A DNA stretch of 5,900 bases, from the NCBI GenBank assembly GCA_947631725.1, contig CANRML010000081.1, positions 1 through 5,900 on the forward strand, given 5' to 3'. The notes beneath the pieces are model-generated. The model was not told the origin of the DNA. It ran no database searches and saw only the letters and a program-made list of their open reading frames with translations. The stretch comes from an uncultured Clostridia bacterium (lineage in GTDB: Bacteria > Bacillota > Clostridia > TANB77 > CAG-508). Positions 1-5,418 of this stretch are shown here, piece by piece; positions within the stretch are counted from its first letter, which is position 1, and the number at the start of each line of letters is the position of its first letter. Position numbers and translations under genes: made by a program.

Positions 1-1
1 C

Positions 2-937
2 CACAAACTATCACAAACAGGAGGATGTGATATAGGTTCAAGACCAATAGATTTACATTTAAAGGCATTTGAAAAGTTAGGAATTAATATAAATCAGAAC
101 TATGGTAGTATTACTTGTACAGCAGAAAAAATCATAGGAAATAAAATAGACTTAGATTTTCCAAGTGTGGGAGCAACAGAAAATGCAATTTTAGCAAGTA
201 TATTAGCAGAAGGTAAAACTATGATTACAAATGCAGCACGAGAACCAGAAATTACTGATTTACAAGACTTTTTAAATAAAATGGGAGCAAAAGTTAAAGG
301 TGCAGGAACAGATAAAATAGAAGTAGAAGGTGTAAAAAAATTAAAGGAAATCAGCTATAATATTATGCCAGATAGAATTGAAACAGGAACATTTTTGTGT
401 TTAGCAGCAATTACAGGAGGGATGATTAAACTTGAAAAAACAAATCCTATGCATATTACTCCAGTAATAAATAAGTTAGAAGAAGCAGGTTGCCAAATTC
501 AAATACAAGGAGAAACAATAAGCTTGCAAGCACCAAAAAAATTAAAAGCAATTGATATAAAAACTATGCCATATCCAGGATTCCCAACAGATATGCAATC
601 CATAATAGCAACAACTTTTACAATAGCAAAAGGAACAACTATAATTGTAGAAAACATATTTGAAAATAGATATAAATATGTGCAAGAGTTAAATAAAATG
701 GGGGCAAAAATAACAGTAGAAGGGAAGAGTGCAATCATTAGAGGAACAAGAAAACTATATGGAGCAACTGTTAAAGCAACAGATTTACGTGGAGGAGCAG
801 CATTAGTATTAGCAGGACTATCTGCTAAAGGAACAACAGTAATCGAAAATATAGAATATATCTTACGAGGATATGAAAACCTTGATAGAAAAATTAGAAT
901 GCTAGGTGGAGATATAGAGGTAACAAATTTAATATGA
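2..937 (+). CDS. murA: UDP-N-acetylglucosamine 1-carboxyvinyltransferase MurA (5' end outside the window)
   Basis: MurA transfers enolpyruvate from phosphoenolpyruvate to UDP-GlcNAc in the cytoplasm, the first committed step of peptidoglycan synthesis and the step blocked by fosfomycin. The frame is open from base 2 to the TGA at 935-937 and gives about 311 residues; the family is about 420, so roughly 105-110 N-terminal residues are missing, including the Lys22 region. The active-site loop GGCDIGSRPIDLH is visible, with the catalytic Cys (E. coli Cys115) at 26-28 and the Arg120 equivalent five codons later. SVGATEN and NAAREPEI follow. YPGFPTDMQ carries the Asp305 equivalent at 590-592, and ILRGYENLDRKIR carries the Arg397 equivalent at 866-868. 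The GTG at 167 encodes the Val of SVGATEN and is not a start. A terminator follows directly, so murA ends its transcription unit. Bacillota often carry two MurA paralogues; which one this is cannot be told from the fragment. Confidence 0.97.
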   Translation, partial: HKLSQTGGCDIGSRPIDLHLKAFEKLGININQNYGSITCTAEKIIGNKIDLDFPSVGATENAILASILAEGKTMITNAAREPEITDLQDFLNKMGAKVKGAGTDKIEVEGVKKLKEISYNIMPDRIETGTFLCLAAITGGMIKLEKTNPMHITPVINKLEEAGCQIQIQGETISLQAPKKLKAIDIKTMPYPGFPTDMQSIIATTFTIAKGTTIIVENIFENRYKYVQELNKMGAKITVEGKSAIIRGTRKLYGATVKATDLRGGAALVLAGLSAKGTTVIENIEYILRGYENLDRKIRMLGGDIEVTNLI

Positions 938-946
938 AAAATATAT

Positions 947-992
947 AAAAAAGACGTGATATTTTTAAATTATTATATTGCGTCTTTTTTTT
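947..992 (+). terminator. Rho-independent terminator after murA
   Basis: A perfect 10-bp inverted repeat, AAAAAAGACG (947-956) and CGTCTTTTTT (981-990), is extended inward by two G-T wobbles and four A-T pairs (957-962 with 975-980), leaving a 12-base loop. The 3' arm runs into eight consecutive T (985-992). The hairpin starts ten bases after the murA stop. It separates murA from the divIB unit, although the next promoter appears to overlap its 3' arm. Confidence 0.88.
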
Positions 993-1006
993 ATTTATGG
1001 TAGAAT
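978..1006 (+). promoter_or_regulatory. Candidate sigma-A promoter for divIB-DUF881-DUF881-sbp
   Basis: TTGCGT (978-983; 3/6 to TTGACA, with the key TTG) and TAGAAT (1001-1006; 5/6 to TATAAT) are separated by 17 bases. TG at 998-999 gives an extended -10 (TGGTAGAAT), which can compensate for a weak -35. The predicted start near 1013 leaves a leader of about 33 bases, with the divIB ribosome binding site 20 bases in. The -35 lies inside the closing arm of the murA terminator. This is inference from motif match and spacing only. Confidence 0.5.
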
Positions 1007-1032
1007 AAAAGAGGAAAAAAATGTATATCGGT

Positions 1033-1040
1033 GGAGGTGA
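1033..1040 (+). promoter_or_regulatory. Ribosome binding site that fixes the divIB start at TTG 1046
   Basis: GGAGGTGA is an uninterrupted eight-base match to the anti-Shine-Dalgarno end of 16S rRNA. Eight bases separate GGAGG from TTG 1046, which is ideal. The in-frame GTG codons at 1031 and 1037 lie upstream of or inside this motif and so cannot use it. Confidence 0.85.
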
Positions 1041-1045
1041 AAAAA

Positions 1046-2026
1046 TTGAATAACTTGTATTATGATGAGCCACTAGAAAAAAGACAAAAAAATGAATTAA
1101 AACAACAAAAAAAGAAAATGAAAGATAGAGAAAAACGTATTAAAGAAAAACAAAAAAATTCAGAACTAAACTCACAAGAATTCGATTTGGAAACAGAAAC
1201 CGTAATTGGGATGACAAATAAAAATAATCAAAGAAAAAGACAAATGCTTCAAAAAAAGTTGGAACAACAAGAAAAATTAAAACAAAAAAGAAAAAAACGT
1301 ATTATGAGAATTGTAAAATGGACAACTATTTTAGGATTATTAGCAGGAGGAGTAGCATTTGCATTATTATCACCTATATTTAATATTCAAGAAGTACAGG
1401 TTGTAGGAAATACAATAGTTCCTGCAGATACAATTATTAGTTTATCACAATTATCTAAAGATCAAAATATATTTAAGTTTATAAATTTACAAATAGAAGA
1501 AAAAATAAAGGAAAATCCATATGTTGACAAAGTTACAGTAAAAAGAGTATTACCAAGTACTGTTCAAATACAAATACAAGAGAGAGAAAGAAATTTTAAT
1601 ATTCAATTTATGAATGGATATGCATATATAAATAATCAGGGATATATATTAGAAATTTCAGATAACAAATTAGAACTACCAATAATACAAGGAATTACAA
1701 CACAAGAAGAAAAAATCAAACCAGGAAACCGACTAGAAAATGAAGATTTAGAAAAATTAGAAACTGTTATTCAACTTATGACTATATGGAAAAATAACAA
1801 TATGGAACAACCTATTGATAGTATTGATATAAAGAATAAAAATGAGTATAGTATAAGAATTGAGCAAGAAAAGAAAACAGTATATCTAGGAGATAAATCT
1901 AATTTAAGTAATAAAGTCTTATGGATACAAGCTATAATAAATGATAATAAAGGTATAGAAGGGGAAATTTATGTAAACGGAGATTTGAATAATAATTTCA
2001 GACCTCGCTTTAAACAAAAAGTATAA
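1046..2026 (+). CDS. divIB: Cell division protein DivIB/FtsQ
   Basis: DivIB is a single-pass membrane protein of the divisome. It works with DivIC/FtsL to control septal peptidoglycan synthesis, with most of its mass outside the membrane. From TTG 1046 the product is 326 residues. Residues 1-85 form a cytoplasmic tail very rich in Lys, Glu and Gln, probably helical or disordered. A membrane segment lies at about 89-111 (WTTILGLLAGGVAFALLSPI). A POTRA domain follows at about 112-182: FNIQEVQVVGNT at its start, then ENPYVDKVTVKRVLPSTVQI and the closing QERE. The FtsQ/DivIB beta domain (about 183-305) includes GYAYINNQGYILEI, and a short basic tail ends the protein. TTG 1046 is chosen because a full GGAGGTGA lies at the right distance; a GTG 1031 start would add five residues. 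It is the first gene of a four-gene run, with 11 bases to the next start codon. Sequence is divergent, as usual in this family, but domain order and context are decisive. Confidence 0.93.
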   Translation: MNNLYYDEPLEKRQKNELKQQKKKMKDREKRIKEKQKNSELNSQEFDLETETVIGMTNKNNQRKRQMLQKKLEQQEKLKQKRKKRIMRIVKWTTILGLLAGGVAFALLSPIFNIQEVQVVGNTIVPADTIISLSQLSKDQNIFKFINLQIEEKIKENPYVDKVTVKRVLPSTVQIQIQERERNFNIQFMNGYAYINNQGYILEISDNKLELPIIQGITTQEEKIKPGNRLENEDLEKLETVIQLMTIWKNNNMEQPIDSIDIKNKNEYSIRIEQEKKTVYLGDKSNLSNKVLWIQAIINDNKGIEGEIYVNGDLNNNFRPRFKQKV

Positions 2027-2037
2027 AGGAGAGAAAA

Positions 2038-2754
2038 ATGGCAAATAAAAAAGTTATTAGTATTGTATTGTGCATTATGTGTATGGCATTAACAATGGGA
2101 ATCTTTATTCAAATGAAAACAGTAAAGAAATATAGTACAGCTGAAGGACAAAACTATGATCAAAACAATTTAAGAGCAGAAGTATTGAAATACAGAGAAA
2201 AATATGAAAATACTTTAAAAGAAATCGAAAAAATAGATGATGAATTAGAAAAAAACATAGAAGAAGCAACAAATCAGAATTCAGATTTGGAAGATGCAAA
2301 AAACCAGATTCAACAAGGAAATAAACTAATAGGAACAACTGAAGTAACAGGACCAGGAGCAATCATTAAATTAGCAGATAGCGAAATAGAGTCTAGTAAA
2401 GTTTTAGATCCATCATTATTAGTTGTGCATGATATAGATATATTTTATATTATAAATGAACTAAAAAATGCTGGAGCAGAAGCAATATCTGTAAATGAAC
2501 AGAGAATAGTATCCACAACAGCTATTGAATGTGGAGGAAATATTATAACTGTAAATGGAGAAAAAATAGGTTCACCATTTACTATAAAAGCAATAGGATT
2601 GCCAGAAAATTTAGTAAATTTAGACAGAACGGGTGGATATTTAGAAAAAATGAGAGAAGCGGGATTAACTGCAGAATTCAAAAAATCAAACAATGTGACA
2701 ATTCCTAAATACTCAGGAATCATAAACTATAAATATGCAAAAAGCATTAACTAG
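2038..2754 (+). CDS. DUF881 family membrane-anchored protein, first copy (YlxW/YlxX-like)
   Basis: This is a 238-residue protein of the DUF881 family, whose biochemical role is not established; the family sits next to divIB and ftsA in many Bacillota (ylxW and ylxX in B. subtilis). A hydrophobic segment at about 6-26 (two Cys, at 12 and 15) is the likely membrane anchor, with few residues on the cytoplasmic side. Residues 43-92 are charged and heptad-like, a probable coiled coil. The DUF881 core begins at LIGTTEVTGPGAIIKLADS (97-115). It continues through HDIDIFYIINELKNAGAEAI (131-150), SVNEQRIVSTTAI, ITVNGEKIGSPFTIKAIG and a final segment ending in IPKYSG. AGGAG at 2027-2031 stands six bases before the ATG. 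The gene follows divIB by 11 bases and precedes a second DUF881 gene by 17, so the three are almost surely co-transcribed. A role in division is inferred from context only. Confidence 0.9.
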   Translation: MANKKVISIVLCIMCMALTMGIFIQMKTVKKYSTAEGQNYDQNNLRAEVLKYREKYENTLKEIEKIDDELEKNIEEATNQNSDLEDAKNQIQQGNKLIGTTEVTGPGAIIKLADSEIESSKVLDPSLLVVHDIDIFYIINELKNAGAEAISVNEQRIVSTTAIECGGNIITVNGEKIGSPFTIKAIGLPENLVNLDRTGGYLEKMREAGLTAEFKKSNNVTIPKYSGIINYKYAKSIN

Positions 2755-2771
2755 AAAGGAAAATAAAAAAT

Positions 2772-3465
2772 ATGAAGAAGGGTAAAATTACAGTAACAAT
2801 TACTATTGGAATAGCCTGTTTAGCATTAGCGACAATTATGTTTATGCAATTTAAAATGGTAAATCAGGCAGATATAAATGAATTAGAAGTAATGCGTGAA
2901 GAAGAATTACGAACGGAATTAGCCAATTGGAAGGAAAACTATCAAGAAGCAGAAACACAATATCAACAAAAGGCAGAAGCTTTAAAGGAATATAACGAAA
3001 AGGAAGCATCAGATAGTGAAAAAGCAGAATTGGTATGGAAAGAATTAGCACGGGGTAAATCTTCTTTTAGGAAGTACAGATGTAGAAGGACCAGGCATTG
3101 TAGTTACATTAAAAGAAAATGATTCGGCAGAAGCTTCAATAACATCAGATAACTTAAATATGATTGTTAATAGCTTAAAAGAAGCAGGGGCAGAAGCAAT
3201 TTGCATCAATAATGAACGAATAGTTAATATGTCAGACATTGTGTTAATAAGAGATACTATTATTCGTGTAAATCAACAAAGAATATTTGCACCATATGTT
3301 ATAAAAGCAATCGGAAATCAAACATATTTAGAAAGTGCTTTACTTGGAAATGGCGGGGAAGCAGATAAACTAAAAAAATTAGGACATGATGTTGAAATAG
3401 AAAAAGACAATAAAATAGAGATACCAAGTTATAATAAAGAATTAAAAGCAAAGTATATTAAATAG
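2772..3465 (+). pseudogene. DUF881 family membrane-anchored protein, second copy, broken by a +1 frameshift
   Basis: This is a second DUF881 gene in tandem with the first, apparently split by one extra base. The first part (2772-3122, 116 codons) has an anchor at about residues 6-28, a charged coiled-coil-like stretch at about 34-92, then an out-of-frame tail and a stop. In the next frame the DUF881 core resumes as LLLGSTDVEGPGIVVTLKEN (from 3061). It continues through NSLKEAGAEAICINNERIV and VIKAIG to the TAG at 3463-3465. A TAG in that frame at 3046-3048 limits the crossover to about 3049-3060, within GGGGTAAAT. Removing one base restores 230 residues, against 238 for copy 1. Alignment to copy 1 (QQGNKLIG against ARGNLLLG) slightly favours an extra A at 3057-3059; the GGGG run at 3052-3055 is the alternative. 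ATG 3160 has no ribosome binding site and is internal. AAAGGA at 2755-2760 serves the ATG with an 11-base spacer, rather long. Sequencing error, recent mutation or ribosomal frameshifting are all possible. Confidence 0.85.
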
Positions 3466-3481
3466 AAAAGAGGAAAATTAA

Positions 3482-3895
3482 ATGGTTTTTTTTGCAATTA
3501 TCATAGGATGTTTATTAGGAGCAATAATAGGGATGAATGCACCTACAATTTCTTATACATATTCTAGCTATTTAGCAATTGCAATTATTGCAGCGTTAGA
3601 TTCTGTATTTGGAGGTATTGCTTCTGTAATAAATAAAAAATTTGATATAAAAATTTTCATATCAGGATTTTTTGGAAATGCTATTTTAGCAATTTTGCTA
3701 ACTATTTTAGGAGAAAAATTAAATGTAGATATTTATTTAGCAGCAATAGTCGTATTTGTATGGAGGATGTTCATGAATTTAGGAACAATTAGAAGATATT
3801 ATGTTGAAAAGTGGACAAATCAAGTTAAAAAAACTCATAAGCAAAAGCCAGAACCAAAAGAAGAAATAGATAGTACAGAAGAAAAAAACATATAA
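3482..3895 (+). CDS. sbp: Small basic protein Sbp (DUF1290), polytopic membrane protein
   Basis: This 137-residue integral membrane protein matches the Sbp/DUF1290 family, found between the DUF881 genes and ftsA in many Bacillota and Actinomycetota; its function is unknown. Four hydrophobic stretches are visible at about 2-18, 28-48, 56-77 and 84-100. Recognisable family segments are YLAIAIIAALDSVFGGI (30-46), FDIKIFISGFFGNAILA (54-70), and VDIYLAAIVVFVWRMFMNLGTIRR (82-105, here lettered with its usual YLAA and NL..IRR features). Residues 106-137 form a charged hydrophilic tail, first Lys-rich and then Glu-rich, probably cytoplasmic and probably longer than in short family members. AGAGGA (3469-3474) sits seven bases before the ATG, and the gene starts 16 bases after the preceding DUF881 stop. 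It is the last gene of the unit, with a terminator about 30 bases beyond the stop. Assignment rests on sequence pattern plus position. Confidence 0.9.
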   Translation: MVFFAIIIGCLLGAIIGMNAPTISYTYSSYLAIAIIAALDSVFGGIASVINKKFDIKIFISGFFGNAILAILLTILGEKLNVDIYLAAIVVFVWRMFMNLGTIRRYYVEKWTNQVKKTHKQKPEPKEEIDSTEEKNI

Positions 3896-3922
3896 GAAAA
3901 ACACAAGAGAAAAGATAAGATG

Positions 3923-3952
3923 AGAAGAATTGCAAAAGTAATTCTTCTTTTT
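3923..3952 (+). terminator. Rho-independent terminator after sbp
   Basis: AGAAGAATT (3923-3931) pairs perfectly with AATTCTTCT (3940-3948). A G-T wobble and a C-G pair (3932-3933 with 3938-3939) close an AAAA loop at 3934-3937, and five T (3948-3952) follow. It ends the divIB-sbp unit and separates it from ftsA, so ftsA needs its own promoter. Confidence 0.82.
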
Positions 3953-4006
3953 ATTCAAATAAGAAGCAAACTCTAAAAATGTTGAAAAATAAGAATACAA
4001 GACAAT

Positions 4007-4045
4007 ATTACAGAGAGATTACAAAAATATTACAAAAATATAACA
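4007..4045. promoter_or_regulatory. Four 11-bp-phased WalR (YycF)-like boxes upstream of the ftsA promoter
   Basis: ATTACA occurs at 4007-4012, 4018-4023 and 4029-4034, and ATAACA at 4040-4045, each separated by exactly five bases. Read on the minus strand they are TGTAAT three times and TGTTAT once, all fitting the published WalR consensus TGTWAH-N5-TGTWAH. The array ends seven bases before the -35 element, roughly -81 to -43 from the predicted start. That placement suits activation by an OmpR-family response regulator binding as tandem dimers. WalR (YycF) is reported to act at the B. subtilis ftsAZ promoter. The regulator itself is not in this window, so its identity is inferred from the motif; other OmpR-family regulators such as PhoP also use 11-bp direct repeats, but their box fits less well. 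Confidence 0.62.
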
Positions 4046-4052
4046 AATCCTA

Positions 4053-4081
4053 TTGACTTTTTGAAAAAAATGTAATATAAA
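4053..4081 (+). promoter_or_regulatory. Sigma-A promoter of ftsA-ftsZ
   Basis: TTGACT (4053-4058; 5/6 to TTGACA) and TATAAA (4076-4081; 5/6 to TATAAT) are separated by 17 bases, the best-looking promoter in the window. The predicted start is near 4088, which gives a leader of about 33 bases before TTG 4121. It lies just downstream of the sbp terminator and the phased repeat array, so the ftsA leader is independent of the upstream genes. Confidence 0.78.
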
Positions 4082-4108
4082 TACTCTATAAATTAAATAC
4101 AAAATATT

Positions 4109-4114
4109 GGAGGA
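4109..4114 (+). promoter_or_regulatory. Ribosome binding site that fixes the ftsA start at TTG 4121
   Basis: GGAGGA lies with seven bases between GGAGG and TTG 4121. No in-frame ATG is available near the start of the conserved VGVDIGTTK segment, so the TTG is the only start that fits both the signal and the family's N-terminus. Confidence 0.85.
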
Positions 4115-4120
4115 ATTAAC

Positions 4121-5350
4121 TTGGCAATCGGTGATATTATAGTTGGCGTAGACATTGGCACAACCAAGGTTGCAACTGTTGTAGGAGAAGTTAATAACTT
4201 TGGGCAAATTGAAATAATAAGTAATACCTCTTACAAATGTGATGGGTTAAAAAAAGGTAAAATTATTAATGAAGATGAGGTTACGCTTAGTCTATCCAAA
4301 ACAATTAAAGATGCTGAAGAAGAAACAAATTTAGAAATAAATTCTGCATATGTAACTATACCAGGTAAATATGTTACAATTGTTCAAAACAGTGTAACAA
4401 AGGATGTCAAAGATAAGTATTCAGGAATATCTGTCAAAGATGTGCAAAGTGCAATCATGCAAGTAAAAGACATTGAAATTCCAGAGCAAAAGACATTAAT
4501 AGATATTGTACCAGATAAAATTACATTAGAAAATGGAACTATTGTAGCAGACCCAGTTGGAAACTTAAGTAGTAGTTTTACAATAGATGCACAAGTAATA
4601 TTAGCAGAAAAAGATTATGTTAGACAATTAACATCTATTTTTAAAAAAGCAGGTTTAGAAATTGATGGAATTGTGCCAACGACATTAGCAGAACGAAATT
4701 TAATTTTGGATAAAAATGAAATGCATGATAATATTATGCTACTGGATATAGGAGCAGGAAATACAGATATAGGAGTTTTTGAGGGAGATGCTTTTATTTA
4801 TACAGACTCTATACCAGTAGGTGGAGATAATATTACAAGTGATATTGCATTAGTATTAAATATTAGTGAAGAAGAAGCAGACAAACTTAAAAGGCAATAT
4901 GGACTTGCTTTAAAATCTCTGATAGACAATGATAATGATATAATACTTAATACATGTAAAGACAATAACAAAAATAAAATCATTAAAAGCTCAGAACTTA
5001 TAGAAATTATAGAAGCAAGAATTGAAGAAATCTTTTCAATAGTTAATAAAAAAGTTACAAATCAAGGAATTAAATCTAAAATCAATAATGTCATTTTAAC
5101 AGGCCAAGGAATTATAAATATAAATAAAAGTGATGTGGCAGGAAAAATAACCTTAAATATTCCGGTAAAAATTTCAACAGGAAGATTAATTAGCACAGTT
5201 AGACCAACATATAGGACAAGCTATTCACTTGTTAGATATATTGCATCAAGGCCATTTACTAAAACAGTAACAAGTAATGTAAGTACAAAATCAAATGAAA
5301 ATATATTAAAAAACATTATTGATAAAGTAAAAGAATTTTTTTACTCATGA
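4121..5350 (+). CDS. ftsA: Cell division protein FtsA, actin-like membrane anchor of the Z-ring
   Basis: FtsA is an actin-fold ATP-binding protein that binds the C-terminal tail of FtsZ and tethers FtsZ filaments to the membrane. The 409-residue product is near the usual size (420-440). The phosphate-1 motif is at 8-22 (VGVDIGTTKVATVVG). The FtsA-specific 1C (SHS2) domain spans about 84-165. The phosphate-2 motif is at 206-219 (MLLDIGAGNTDIGV), and IPVGGDNIT at 231-239 is typical. The adenosine segment at 324-331 reads VILTGQGI; Gln takes the place of the Gly common in LTGG versions. A variable linker (about 375-392) leads to the C-terminal amphipathic helix at 394-408 (ENILKNIIDKVKEFF), the expected membrane-targeting sequence. 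Translation starts at TTG. ftsZ starts 68 bases downstream with no terminator between, so the two are likely co-transcribed from the promoter at 4053-4081. Confidence 0.96.
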   Translation: MAIGDIIVGVDIGTTKVATVVGEVNNFGQIEIISNTSYKCDGLKKGKIINEDEVTLSLSKTIKDAEEETNLEINSAYVTIPGKYVTIVQNSVTKDVKDKYSGISVKDVQSAIMQVKDIEIPEQKTLIDIVPDKITLENGTIVADPVGNLSSSFTIDAQVILAEKDYVRQLTSIFKKAGLEIDGIVPTTLAERNLILDKNEMHDNIMLLDIGAGNTDIGVFEGDAFIYTDSIPVGGDNITSDIALVLNISEEEADKLKRQYGLALKSLIDNDNDIILNTCKDNNKNKIIKSSELIEIIEARIEEIFSIVNKKVTNQGIKSKINNVILTGQGIININKSDVAGKITLNIPVKISTGRLISTVRPTYRTSYSLVRYIASRPFTKTVTSNVSTKSNENILKNIIDKVKEFFYS

Positions 5351-5355
5351 TAAAA

Positions 5356-5368
5356 GTAGCGTAGCTAC
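5356..5368 (+). other. Small hairpin between ftsA and ftsZ, not a terminator
   Basis: GTAGC (5356-5360) pairs with GCTAC (5364-5368) across a three-base loop, five bases after the ftsA stop. No T-run follows, so it should not terminate transcription. An RNA processing or stability role is possible, but so is chance. Confidence 0.3.
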
Positions 5369-5418
5369 AAGAAAAAGAAAGATATTAAATTTTAATATAA
5401 TAAAGGGAGGAAAACAAA

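Noticed and set aside
1021..1053. A ten-codon upstream open frame (ATG 1021 to TAA 1051-1053) overlapping the divIB TTG start, with GAGG at 1011-1014.
   Set aside because: The predicted transcript starts near 1013 and would remove most of that ribosome binding site. The frame also runs through the strong divIB site itself, and ten codons carry no recognisable signal.
2105..2362. Antisense open frames, for example 2105-2362, 2445-2723, 3779-4000 and 4798-4983 on the minus strand.
   Set aside because: They lie opposite well-supported genes or run into a terminator, are low-complexity and hydrophobic, and are typical reverse-complement shadows of AT-rich coding sequence.
3049..3062. Programmed +1 frameshifting as in prfB.
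   Set aside because: There is no in-frame stop at the shift point, no CTT-TGA-like slip sequence and no internal Shine-Dalgarno-like stimulator at the right distance. An indel is simpler, so recoding is only kept as a remote alternative.
3160..3465. A separate 101-residue gene starting at ATG 3160.
   Set aside because: There is no ribosome binding site before it, and the coding similarity to DUF881 extends upstream of the ATG to 3061, so it is the 3' part of the frameshifted gene.
5382..5398. A 17-base palindrome (ATATTAAA, one centre base, TTTAATAT) upstream of ftsZ.
   Set aside because: It is composed only of A and T, where such symmetry is expected by chance, and it matches no operator I can name.
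5396..5401. A perfect TATAAT just upstream of ftsZ, as a possible ftsZ-specific promoter.
   Set aside because: No -35-like hexamer lies 15-19 bases upstream (the region is A-rich with no TTG), and there is no TG extension. TATAAT is common by chance in DNA this AT-rich.
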